A DNA stretch of 64,000 bases. It comes from Axinella damicornis. Its lineage: Eukaryota; Porifera; Demospongiae; Axinellida; Axinellidae. Within the stretch, counting starts at the first letter, position 1, and each line of letters opens with the position of its first letter. The stretch spans positions 1,300,133 through 1,364,132 of the forward strand of contig OZ007508.1 of NCBI GenBank assembly GCA_963931865.1, given 5' to 3'. The translations under genes were made by a program, and so were the position numbers. This document shows positions 1 through 13,400 of this stretch, in pieces. The notes under the pieces were generated by a model that was given only the letters and a program-made list of their open reading frames with translations, was not told the DNA's origin and searched no databases.

Positions 1-87
1 GAGCGAGCGAAGCGAGCTCAGCTACTTGTATAGACTATGCAGCTGTTCAACAGTCTGGACAAGGATTGTTGATGCAATGTCACTCAC

Positions 88-512
88 TTTCCTTCCTTGT
101 TGAGAATGTTTTCTGCCTCAACTCTGTTCACCTTGACAACCATCTGGGGAAATACATTTGGTAAAATGAGCAAGTCGGTCTCTGACCATACCGTGAGAAT
201 TGCAAACTCACCGAACTGTTCCACCGATGCCGACGTGAACTCAAGCCAGGGAGGGCATCACTACTGAACTATTGTGTGTGAGCGGGTGTGGGAGGGAGGG
301 GGGTAGATGAACAGTGAGAATTGGGAGAGGGAGAAAATTTAGTTTTGTGACCAAAATTAGTAGCTACAAATTAAATGTACTTAGAAATAGTATTATTACA
401 TGTACCACGTACTGATTTTCTGTCCATTCGTATTTCTGAGTTGACCTCTTTTATAACTCTGCATATCTGGCCATAAGTGAGCCCACTGTCTCCCTGCCGA
501 AGAGTGTTGATT

Positions 513-588
<76 letters not shown>

Positions 589-819
589 TAGAGTAGGCTA
601 TATTCAACTCGTACTACTGAACCATCAATGTTCATTCAGCTTACTAGTCCTATTCCAATGCTGGAAGGGCACATACTGGCTGGGAATGAGACTCATAGCA
701 ACTCACAGACTGGTGTTGTGTGGTCTGGAATGAGGGTTGCAGTGCGGCCGTCATTCCGGTGTAGACATGCAGTTTTGTTACTTGAGAGAGTGCATTCACA
801 AATTGCTGCAGGTGTGTGT

Positions 820-875
<56 letters not shown>

Positions 876-3800
876 AGAACGCATACATGAATAGAGATAC
901 AAAGTGACATCTTTTCAGCATTATCCCTCCCCTTCAAATTGTTTCTTTCTTCTCCCTCTCTTCCTCCTCAGCTCCCATTTAGTCACCCTCCATCAAGTTC
1001 AATTCATTAGGAAAACAAAACCTTGCCTGATGTAGTTAGTTCCCCTAACGGCTATGATGACACAGTGGAACAGCCCTAGCTCCGTAAGCATCTATCAAGA
1101 CAAACTCAGCCTGCCCTGAATAACGATCTTAGAACAACATCAAGCAGTGACTTCATTTGCTTGAACAAATATACTCAACAGTTTCCCTTTCCCAATGATG
1201 ATTATTCTAGGCCAGTTGCACAATCATGCATCATCAGTAATGATCAAATCAGTATCAACAAAGTGTTCCGTTTAGTACTCCAAGGCTGACAGGTTTGTTT
1301 ACAGCTTCTACAATGAAGTTGCAATTAATACATGTCATTGTTTCTTTTGAGAGTTGAACATGCTAGCTGCATGTTATGCTACAGGAATTCTACCCACCTT
1401 TACCAGAGATTTAATTTTGGAGGTATTGCGTGACTTGCAAGCAAATGTGAGACGAAATATTCGTTTTCTACCAGTTTAATTAAAATGAGGCATGTTGAGT
1501 ATGAACTATCAGTAACTCTATATATGGCAGTAGGAGTATCTTGCCTCAAGCTCATTGCTACAGTTTGTGTATTACCAAACTGAGCCAAAAACTACCAGAG
1601 CAGCTGCTGCTCTCTCTGCAAGCTAATAGACACAACTTGTTGAGATCACCTGCTGCTCTCTCTGCAAGCTGTGTTACCAAATAGAGCCAGCCAGAAGCTA
1701 CTCCAGTCAAAATCAGCTGCTTAGTTCTCTCTGCAAGCTGTGTTACCAAATAGAGCCAGCCAGAAGCTACTCCAGTCAAAATCAGCTGCTTAGTTCTCTC
1801 TGAAGCTGTGTTACCAAATAGATGAAGTCACCTGCTGCTCTCTCTGCAAGCTGTGTTACCAAACAGAGCCATGCAGCCAGAAGCTACTGTGACACAAACC
1901 AGTCAAAATCAGCTGCTCAGTTCTCTCTGCAAGCTGTGTTACCAAATAGAGCGAGCAACTTGCCAAGATCACCTGCTGCTCTCTCTGCACAATGATACCA
2001 TCAATGGCATCTTCCTTGCAGGAACTAGTGACAAGTGGCAGCAAGTGGAGTGTTTAGTACAGTTTGCTACCAGCTACAGCTTAGGGGAAGCAGCCAATGC
2101 AACCAGCCAGAGAGATATGCAACTGGATGCATGGTCGGTCTAAAACAAGCCATAAGGTTCAGGCATACCTCTCAACGCAATCAACTTCGAAGTTGATATG
2201 CCTGCTGTGCTCTATTTTGTCTTATGGTGTACAAAAAGCAGAGAATTCTCAAAATTAAAGTTGTTGAGCTCAAAATGGCAGATAGGGCTGCTTTTAAGCA
2301 CATATAAATTTAATGCAGAGCTTTTTTGTGCACCATGAGACAAAATAGAGCACAGCAGTAATTACCAAGGATACATATGTATACACATTGCCTGATAGTA
2401 TTCAGTATTGAGTGAAGTTAAGCACTAGCCCTGCAGCATTTGCAAGTAACCTACAACTAGGCCAATGGATGTAACCAACCCAAGGTGCTGCGATATAAAC
2501 TGAGTTCTGAATTTATCGTGTGTACCTGATAGTTGTTTTCCGGATCTACAGTGGCACTCGATTCTGGAACAGCTGTATACTCTTCTCTCTAGCTAGTCAC
2601 GTCAGAGTTACAACATCAGCTCCTCACCAACCAACTGCTTCAATGCTCAAGAACTACAAGTCAGAGTATTACGCTCCTTTTATAGGGCTAGCTAGAGGCC
2701 TTAGTAGTGCAGGAAAAGAGGATGTTGATGTACAATACAAACCCACACAAAAGGAAACAAAGTTCAGAGTACGTAGTTCTAGCAGTAATGGAATGTAGCA
2801 TGGAACCCACACACAGGAAAAGGTCATGCCTACTATCAACTAGCACCAGCGATGATGACACTAACAACAGAAATGATCTAACTACTATTTCTTCTGTTTC
2901 TCGGTCTGTGGAATCCTCAAACATGCTGTAAATATTCCAGTTCTGTCTTGAGCTCCAAATTGCAGACAGGGTTGCTTTTAAGCACATTCATGACTTTAAC
3001 CACACTAACGAGCTTCAATCAAGACTCAAATGGACCTTTAAACTCTGGTAATGTAGGCCCTACAAGGTGAGAGGACGGTTTTGAAGTGCATTGTTGCCAA
3101 AGAACAAATTAGGATGGCCATCGTAGCTCTGCGCAAAGGCTCCCTACAGCTAAGCTGAGACGGTGACCCATGTTCCAAGAGGAAGTGATATCATCAAGCT
3201 GAAAGTCTCATATGGAGTGAGCTATATTCAGAATTGCTCTAGGATGAAACCATTACATATCATGATATCTAATATTATTGCGATACTTGCAAAGCTCTGC
3301 ATTCAGGCATTCCGGGCTTTCTACTCCTGTTGATAACAGCTAGTAGAGAAACACCACAGCAGCAAGTAATGCAAATGAAGTTGGCTCTTAACTAAGTGGT
3401 CAACATCTATTCATCACATCACAAAATGTCAACGATATTGTTTATCTTGGCCACCAACAATACTGCACTTATGACGTCTATTGGCATCACTGGTTGTTAA
3501 GGGTTAAGTCCCTTAGCAACTCAAGCACAGACCATACTCATACAACAGACAATGGAGAATGGAAATTATGGAGTAAGCTAACCACACACATACACCTCAC
3601 GATAACAGGGGCCAAAAGTTCATCTCATGAAAGGAAGGCAGTTCAAGTGGGCATACCTCCACCTTAACCCCTGAACAGATGACCTTCCACCATTTAGGGG
3701 TGCATGGTTCCATGTTAGTGAGTAACTGGACATTGCCCACCTAACAATGCATGCACCATGTGTGGAGACAGTACAGCTGCTCAAACTATAGTAAACTGTG

Positions 3801-6719
3801 ACACTAAAATTACATTTAATTCACTGTTGAATACCCTTATACCTAGGCATTTGGCGGAAACCTAGGTAATGTACTTAGCTCAGTGGATGCTTGTGCAAGT
3901 GTTACCAGGCATCCAGGCACTCCAAGTGCTTATCCTCGCTTGTCCCCATGGTGGCAACAGCTTTTGACGAAATATTTGCTCCTTGAAGGAATTCACACAC
4001 AAGCTGACAATAGGATGGTGGTGGAATATCACGCTTAAAAGCTGTCGACCAAACAGGATACATAACTCCGGAAAACCTGTATACCAGTAATACGCATGGC
4101 TTCAGCCGGACCCACCACTACCCAAATGGCTAGGTACACTAGGCTAGTGTTTCAGTGGACCGTCTGTTGCTGATGTCAGAGAGTTTGCAAAGCACTCAGG
4201 GAAGACTGCATGATGACATCATCATCTTATTCCAGCTGCATCGTGCAGCCTTGACTTAGGAGACAGTCATTTGCCACAGGGAATGTCAGCAATGCTTGAC
4301 GACATATTACGGGACAACATCTGCATTGTGTTCACTACCACAAGTTCACCTCATAAAAGGAAGTCCAACACAAATGGAAATTTCTTGACGGTCACTACAC
4401 AACCACCTCTGCAGATAACAGATAACCTTTCACCATATGAGTGATGACTCCATTCTAGTGAGCTTCCCCACCTTGTGCATGTGCGGACCTAGCACAGCAA
4501 ACCTAGTAAACACTGATTTAATGAGTACTAAAATTATATTAAGCCTTAAAATTAAGGGTTTTGACCGCACAACAAAATTATTTCTGGGTTCTGGACGCAA
4601 ATTGAGTACCGTCATAACGTACAAAGTGAAATGAGCGTATTATAAACTCGGAATCCTAAACCGCAAAAACTCTGATATACCGCATAACCAAAACAGGTTG
4701 TGTGGTATAATCAGTTAAATCACAAATTGTACTCTTCCGTAGTACGAGTGGTAAAGAGATGGTACATTCTATTGTGTTCGCAGCTAAGTTCAAGCTGACC
4801 TCAACAAAGATTGCGAGAAACCGACGGTTACCAACAACTGTTGATAGGAAACTCCGCCACTATTTCATCAAAAGCTGTTGCCACAAATATTTTGTCAAAA
4901 GCTGTTGCCACCATGGGGACTTGGAGTACCAGGATGCCTGGTAGCACTTGCACAAGCATCCACTGAGCTAAATACGCTAGCTAAGCTATAGGTTTCCGCC
5001 AAATGCCTAGGTATAAGGGTATTCAACAGTGTAATTATAGTGTCACAGTTTACTCATAGGTTGAGCAGCTGTACATTGTCCACATATGGTGCGTGCATTG
5101 TTAGGTGGGAAACGTACTGCTAAGCACCTACTGACGGAGGCATGCACCCCTAAATGGATAGGAAACTCCGCCACTCAAAATGGCTGCCTGCATCATAGTA
5201 CTATATGATATCATCGCATAAGGTACATGTATATACAGCCTGCTTAAGTATCAGTGTTTCCTCTCTACAGCTAACAGGAAAGGAGGAAATATGGTCACAT
5301 CAAATGCATTCCAATGACAGTATATTGATGGGGGAGCGCTCTCGTACCCTCTCTTGAGGAACACTGCTATTAATCATGACTGTATGTGTCTGCCTCTCGC
5401 CCATTCGACTCCTCCTTCCCCTCTTCGCATTTTCCCTCACCCTCCCCACCCCTCACCCCTCCCCACCCCCCACTTCCAGTTCAAAGATAACTGCAAATCA
5501 AATACCAGTTTGTTGGCCAATCCAACAGTGTTGATAACACTAATTTCGTCCCATAATAGAATGTCCTCTCTCACCTCAACAAAGGCGTCCAATGTGTCGT
5601 AGAGGGGGCTCAAGCCCCAGTAGAACTTCCCATTCTTGGTTGAGAGCTTCCAGTGCTTGATACCTGTCTGGTTCCTGAGGAGAGAGGGAGGAAAGAGAAG
5701 ATGAGAGGGAGGGACAGAGGGAGGGAGGGAGGGATCGAGGGAGGTAGGGAGGGAGAAGAGAGAGGGAGGGAGGGAGGGAGGGAGGGGGAGGGAGGGAGGA
5801 AGGGAGAGGGAGGGAGTGGGAGGGAGGGAGGAGGGAGGGGGATGGAGTTATGGTCCCATTCCCTTATGACTGATTGCAGACAGTGGCTCACCGGAATGAG
5901 AAGACATGTGCACCCTGCACTGTTCTACTGTCCCTAACAATGAATGCACCAGGACTGGGGAGGGAGACACCGGCAGATAATCAATCTCATGGAAATGGGC
6001 CGGACAGATCTTGACAGCTCATACCTCATTCTCTCAAGAAGGTTTTCACAAGCTTCGCGGTCAATTCCTGAGAATACTGGCTGCAAAGGGTTAACAAGTA
6101 TGTGCACTGACTCAACTTGTACTCACATCCATCATCTCCTCCCTCCCTCCCTCCCTCCCTCCCTCCCTCCCTCCCTCCCTCCCTCCCTCCTTCCCTCCCT
6201 CCTTCCCTCCCTCCCTCCCTCCCTCCTTCCCTTACTCACATACCAGCACATTTCTTGGGAGCCCTTGCTTCCCCTCCTGCAGAAGAGCCATGTGATACTT
6301 TGTTCCTTCGTGGTAGACAAATGGAAAATTGCCATCTGAATTCTGCAGGGATTTTAGGAGCTCCTCTTTATCTCCGTTCTCCAAGGCCAAGTTCACCTGT
6401 ACCACTGCTTGCTCCACTGGAAAAGAGAGGGAGCAATACAGCTGTGTTAACATGACAGCTAGTATGGAGCTCAGTTACAGTTGCAGTACAGCTGTGCTAA
6501 AATGGCAGAGCTGTGGTAACATATGGAGCTCAGTAACAGCTGCAATACAGCTGTGTTGAATACGGAGCTCAGTAACAGATTGTTCCTAGTGCTCACATGG
6601 GGATAGTGTACCCCTCCTCTCCTTTGTGGTCTTGCGTGCATACAGGCTGGCTCTGATCCCACCTCCCCTACAAGGTACCTCTGCAAAGGGGGCGTCGTTG
6701 TCATGCAAGGTACCGTTGG

Positions 6720-6773
<54 letters not shown>

Positions 6774-7352
6774 CGTGTGTGTGTGGATGGGTGGTGTATG
6801 TGTGTGTGCACGTGCAATATTCATCATACATGCTAGTGTACTGAAACAGGTACAGGAAACAAAGTCAAGTATGCTATTGCATATCAATAGCTGCATGAAT
6901 CAACTCCGGTAAGTGTATCCTGTAACACAAGCCTGGTAGGAAGGAAGGTAATGGCTATTTCAGAACAGCTGCCCCTACAGCTAGTATAGCGCATACAGCT
7001 TATATATATGCATCACCTACAGTCAAAGCATGACAGGATGTGAATCACATGCACAAGAACACACCTTGGTCAGGTGTGTAGACGTACCAAGTATGGCCGT
7101 GCATATAACTGCACGTTCCATACACCTGCAACTGATGGAGTCGTATCATGTCCTGGCAGTGCGGTTGGAGGCCATGAGGTGCTCATACTAGTCAGTGACC
7201 GTATATGGTGCCACACTCATGCATAGCTGACCTCATGGACAAGGCTATTGTAACTACAGTTGAATTCTTACAACTACGAAAATTATACAAACTATAAACT
7301 TAGCAATCATGTAACAATGATGATGTACTATACACAATGTATACTACTATGC

Positions 7353-7417
<65 letters not shown>

Positions 7418-10400
7418 TCTATATAATATATAGGTACGTACACACATTCTATACATATAGCCTTATTCCCAGGCCGTTCCCACCTCCAGTCTTTGATCAC
7501 CAATTGCAGTATGTCAATACGGAGGAGGAAGGCTCGGGAGATTTGATCACGTGTGGTTATATCAGGTAGACCGATGACAGACACATGGGGGCGGTGCCCG
7601 AAGAATCTCAAAGCCCTTTCTGGCAATGTCAGTCTGAGGGCTGGAGGCCAGAGTGCTCACAATACCATTTGTTGCTCACAATGCTATGGATATGGGTTGT
7701 GGGAACGGCCTGGGAATGAGGCTACAATCTACACACACATTCATTAACCTGTGGCTGTATGCCTATGTCACTTGCTGTGACATACTGGGGGTCATCGAAT
7801 AGTTCAAAGTCGTCGGAAGGGGGAGGAATGGGTTGAGTAGGGGAGGGAGTGGGTGAGGGCGAACCATCTTCATTATAGCTCTCTGTTATTCCCAGAGCTT
7901 GGTACTGGAGCTTTAGCATGCAGTGTGTGTGTTGGGATGGTGGTGGTGGGATGAGGAGGTAGGAGGTGGTAGGAAGATAGCAGCTGTACACCAGGATAGC
8001 AGCCATATACCGAGATAGTAGCTGTACACAAGAATAGCAGCCGTACACCGTGATAGCAACCACCGAGATAGTAGCTGTACACTGGGGTATAGCAGCTGTA
8101 CACCGTGATAGCAACCACCGAGATAGTAGCTGTACACTGGGGTACAGCAGCTGTACACCGTGATAGCAACCACCGAGATAGTAGCTGTACACTGGGGTAC
8201 GTAGCAGCTAGCTGTACACAAGAATAGCAGCTGTACACCGGGATAGCAGATGTACACAGGTAACTGTCCCCATGCACCCACTTTCATCACATGTACATCG
8301 ATCACTAATCATCTATTAACAGGCCACGCCTACCTCTTCCTCCACCAAATTCTCTACCACTCCGAATGCCGGCATGTCATGTGACTTCAGAGTCGCACTT
8401 GCCTGCACCAGGTCATCATCTGAACGAACAGACCCAATCATGATCAACCCTCTAAATCTGAATTCAGCTACCAAGTTACGATTGGGAACAATACCAGAGC
8501 AGGGTGCTTATATACAGAACCGTGGCGAAAACAGAACCCTCTAAGGCCAGCCACAACCATGCCTGACTATATTGCTTCAGGCATGGGAATCGTATTGTTC
8601 ACACTTCCTTCATAGCACTTACTACCCAGTGGGAATCACCACACCTGCACAATATTGCCATTCTCCACATAGTTGTGAATATGCTAATTGCCCTCAGTAA
8701 CAATGCTGTCATCGTTACCTCAGTGGTCAAGGGTAAAATGTTGACAATACCCACTTCCAGGTACTAATTAAACCTTCCTTGGAACTATGTGGATTCAATG
8801 TCAAATTGACCATAGGACATTAATATGGAATTCCCAGAAAAAGAATGGTCACATCTCGGCGATGAAGATCTTCCATAGTACAGCTACGTATATCCCAATG
8901 GAACAATCAATTGTTACTGCATCGAGCTGCCATGCATGGGGAGTGATAGTACACACTGACTCACGTGAGAACTTTGCAGTACCGTAGAGATCATCCACAG
9001 CTTGTATGACTTTGTCCTGCTTCTTGAGAAGGTGGCTGCATATTCAGAGTAAAAGTGGTATATGATCCGATGAGTGTGGACACCGTTTTGTAACCACACA
9101 ATATGCTTTCAGCGCTACATCATAGGGCTTGGAATGCCAAGGTGTAAATAGTGCTAGATTGCTGATTTCATGACCAATTACGTTTGTCCTCAGCTTAGTT
9201 AGTACCCATTGCCATGGCAACGGGTTGTCCTCACTTGATATTGAGACGTGGGGCTCTAGGAGCTTGTTAGTCAGTTATCATAAACTCTGGTTAATAAAAC
9301 CACGCCCACGAAGTAAAATGAATCGCAACAAGAGGATACATACGGACCCGAAGACTTGGTTCTCCTACAAAGTGGTCATCACATGTTCAAGACTCCACAA
9401 CACGACTAGGAAGTCATTGGCAACCAAGAAGCAGGAAGAAGCACTCATGACTGACAAGAATTGCTTTGCTAAAGCACGGGTTTGTCTTCTTGGGTCTTTG
9501 AGGCCATAGCTCTGACATAACTATGATCACACTGCAAGCGTACTTCCTACTTAATGCACTATATAAACGATAAACGATGCCACAGGTGCCTTAATGCGCA
9601 TTAATTAATACTAATAGCAATTAGGTGTGCTTAATTAACCAGTAACAGTTGCCACGGGAATGGGTTCTAGGTCTCTTTCTACCTGTGCTACATTGGTAGT
9701 ATGTGTAAATATGATCAAACCTACCCCCCCACCAGTCACTCAAATTCATGAGCTGATATACAGCACATGACACTCAAGTGACAAGGTACCAAATAAGGTA
9801 TGAAGATGGGAATTTGAGGCTGACTCTATATTATCCAGGAGTACTTTGACCTGGCTCGATACACTCCTGATACGGTCTTTTAGTGGCCATGCCAAGGGAA
9901 TAGATTTTCTTGCCATATTCATGAGCAAGAGGAGCTTGCTTACAAGCCTGTCACAACTTAGCCTCGTTCCCAGGCTGTGTAGGACAAACGGCCTGGCAAC
10001 TTATAATTACGTGAGTTCAAACTGTTACTTCCGCTGCAAGAGAGTTGGCAGAACCAATCAGATTTCAGAACACTGTCACATGACCACAGTAAACCAAATT
10101 GCGCCATGCGTTGAAACGTTGCTGTCACGCCCATTCATCACAATAGTTGATCGCTTGATCGCGCTAGTGTAGGTGCTCTGCACAATGACTTTTGTTCGTT
10201 CGTCTTCTGCTTGCCTTTTTGTCGCAGAACCTGCGCAAATAGTTGCTTCCACGAGCAGGAAAAGACTGTTCTCAGCTGGTGGAAGTATCACGTTTTCTGA
10301 CTTGACTGTAGCATTAGAAGTGGTGTTCGCTCTGTACGTGGACTTCACTGCTTGAATGAGGTATGCAATTGTCGTGACCACAGATCTATTATCTATGCCG

Positions 10401-13400
10401 TGACGTTACATCCGTATACAGTTTGAACTCGCAGAAGTTGCCAGGCATCATAGGCAATTGCCATGTAACATGATATAGCCCCCAACACATTCTGCGTGGG
10501 GCACTAAAGATTTCAGGTTGCTTGTCCAAGAACTCCATTTCAGATTTTCGGCACATGTGCACTGATGAGAGAGTGTGAGGTGTGCGTTACATGGTGTAGG
10601 CGTCTTGCCTGTAAACAAACACACAACCGCTCTAACGAACACACAGTAATTTCCAATTCCCAGCTTGGGTTCAAGTGCAAAGGTCATTTCTATACACCAT
10701 ACTTATGCACAGGCACTAATATCTTGAGTGGATCTCGGACAAGCAACCTGAAATCTTCAGTATTAAATCTCCAGCTGCCAAGAAAACCCCAAGCCTCGTT
10801 CCCAGGCTCCTCCCTGGAAGACTGGGAATGGGGTTAAATATTCCTGTATATAGCTAGTATAGGTGTACTAAGCTAGTACATGCATGTAGTAGCTATGCAA
10901 ACAATGCACCTGAGGGCATGCAGACAGTAGATCATTTTTGGCATGTTCTTCTTTTGGTATATGTCCGTCACGGATGGGTAGAACACCTGTGGGTGGGGTG
11001 AAACAACCGCCGGAACATCGGACATGTGATGAAGTGTACCAACGAGGATAAGATCCTCTTAATTTACACTACAACAATACACAGTTCAGGATTTCATCCA
11101 GGATTAAAGTTCACGGGGAAGCTCAGCGTTCGGAGTGGGCACGTGACGTGACTTGTTTTCTTGTTGTTGTTGTTGCCATAGTATTATTTTGAATTCCAAT
11201 CTTGAAACTACTCCTCCTCAAAGTTTGATGGGGTACAAGACATAGGGACGCTTGCAGTAAGTGATAAACATCATTGCATTCTAAATCAAGATGATTGATG
11301 TCATGTGATGTCATGTGATGTCATGTGATGTCATGTGATGTCATGGATGTGTGCATTCAACCACAATCAATCCTGTAACTAAGCATGGGTTTCCCTGACA
11401 AAGGAGGCACCACAGTACACAAGACTCAGCTTGGATCCACCACAAAAAGCTCAGCTACTGAAGTCGGAGTTTGAAACATAAATTCTTTGATGAACGTATT
11501 AGATTACTGTGCTGATGAACACGTCACTTTGTGGTGGCGAATGAATGTCCAGTAGTAAACTCTCCCTCACTACACTAATCAGTTATTGGAAAGAAACCGA
11601 CTTAAAACGACTTCAAGAAGTGTCTACCTTCGCCTTCACTGTAAATAAATCAGTGACTCCTTCAGTTTACAAACAGGAAGTTTTCCTTTCGGTATCAGAG
11701 AACAAGAAAGCAAAACAGTTTCTCCGGAAAAATAATTTTAATCCCTCGATATACAAAGATCTACAAGGTGGAATATGAAGCTGTGTGGTGTCTCAAGTAG
11801 CCGGCACTTCCCTAGCAATTAGAATAGACCCCCACAATGAATTACCTGTTGCCATGGTGATGACACTCCCCAATGTCTGCATACAACTTGGTTACTATGT
11901 ATGTTAGCAGCAACTCACATTATTCATAGCCTCTTAATTGTTTGCCCATTCGACCCATACAAGTTGATCCAACAGAGGCTGCAAACGTTCAACTCCTTAC
12001 CAACTGTAACTGAAACCATATTAAACATGAGCTCTTTTTGGCTAGATCATACAGCAATATGCCGTCATTGGTTGGAAATGGCACAAGTGCTAAAATCTGA
12101 AGCTGTATGCAATGGACATTTGGATTTGAAGCGTAGCGGTAACTAATATTTTTGTCATTGCATGGCAGCAGAGATGGGAAAGTTCATTCACGGTGGGAAA
12201 TGTCCATGTGCCTAACAGAACAGACCTCTTCCTTCTACTCGGGTTCAAAGTATGCATGGAATGAGGCTACCTTTACAGGAGCGTACTTACAAACCTTGGG
12301 TAGTCCGAGTTTCTGTAGACATGACAGCCAGAAGTTGATGTTGTCTGTGTGGCGGTAGTCAAGGCCCTTGGACTGGAAGAAGGAAGGAGAGAAGGGAGGG
12401 AGTGAGGGAGTGAGGGAGGGAGGGAGGGAGAGAGGGGGAGGGGGGTGGGAGAGGGGGAAATGAACAGCAGGTTGTTGTCAAGTTCCCTCGTGGACCAGAC
12501 TACTGAAAAAGACTCTCTTTCCCTTAGAACTGTGCAAGGGAAAAAGCCTCTCACACGCTAGCCGCCAGTATCTCTGTTGACAAGGAATCTTCTACTCTTA
12601 TTACTCAAGGAAACAGAAGCTCATATTACAAGGGATACAACTGGAATGAGGAACAGCTGTTGAGATTCATGTCTGAATTCATGGCAACTGAGGCCTCCAC
12701 ACAATATGTTGCTACATGTATATGCAGCCAGGGTGCTGCTCCTCTGCCGTGGGGCCTGTGGTGTAGCGGTAAGAGCACCAGACTACTCTAGAAGAGTCTT
12801 GGGTTCAAATCCAGCCTTGAAATCAATTTCTGTCCTCTCTTAGCATCACTATAACCAAGACTACTGTCTCGTACAGTGAATATCAACCAGCTTTATGAAA
12901 CAGCTGTTGCATATTCCCTGTGTAATGATGCATGTGATGGCTCAATACCCCACAGGGCATTGGTGTAAGGATTCATGTGATGGCTCAATACCCCACAGGG
13001 CATTGGTGATTCATGTGATGGCTCAATACCCCACAGGTAGGGTAAAGCGCCATCACCCTTGCTTTCTTGATGCAGTGACATACGACTACAGCTCCCTACA
13101 ATTCCTGTGGTAAAGATGTGGCAGCCATGAGCTGTCCTATCCCTCACTGTGAGACAGTCCTCAGATTACTAGAGATTACTGGAGATTACTGGAGTTACCG
13201 GAGATCAAAGGGGACCTGAGAGGTTCAGGGAATACCCCTCGACTCTTCTCCCCCAAGGCTTACTCCTCCGACACAACACACACACACACACATGCTCACC
13301 TTATACCGGGTCTCCTCCAAGTCGTACACCTTCTTCCACATGGGATCCAGTGGCAGTAGCTTCATCCCCAGCTTGCAGAGCACGACTCCATTCTGAAGCC

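Larger units (their letters stand above)
144..5574 (-). other. Long IQGAP intron, repeat-filled
   Basis: No convincing exon was found in this 5.4-kb interval between the 5575-5674 and 88-143 exons, whose phases (0 and 0) fit each other. It holds a GT microsatellite, a G-run, a 69-bp tandem repeat near 1.6-2.0 kb and a large inverted repeat at 3.7-5.2 kb. Confidence 0.6.

Noticed and set aside
371..937. His/Thr- and Cys/Val-repeat frames
   Set aside because: Translations of GT/CA microsatellites and a G-run.
7470..7690. An extra IQGAP exon in this stretch
   Set aside because: It lies inside a MITE bounded by inverted repeats and the frames do not resemble IQGAP or fit the phase.
7722..8305. 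Tyr/Cys-rich minus-strand frames of 130-156 codons
   Set aside because: Open only because of the ~58-bp tandem repeat; only the 7749-7904 part could be an IQGAP exon.
12751..12825. Functional tRNA gene
   Set aside because: A- and B-box are present but the anticodon and acceptor stems do not pair properly.
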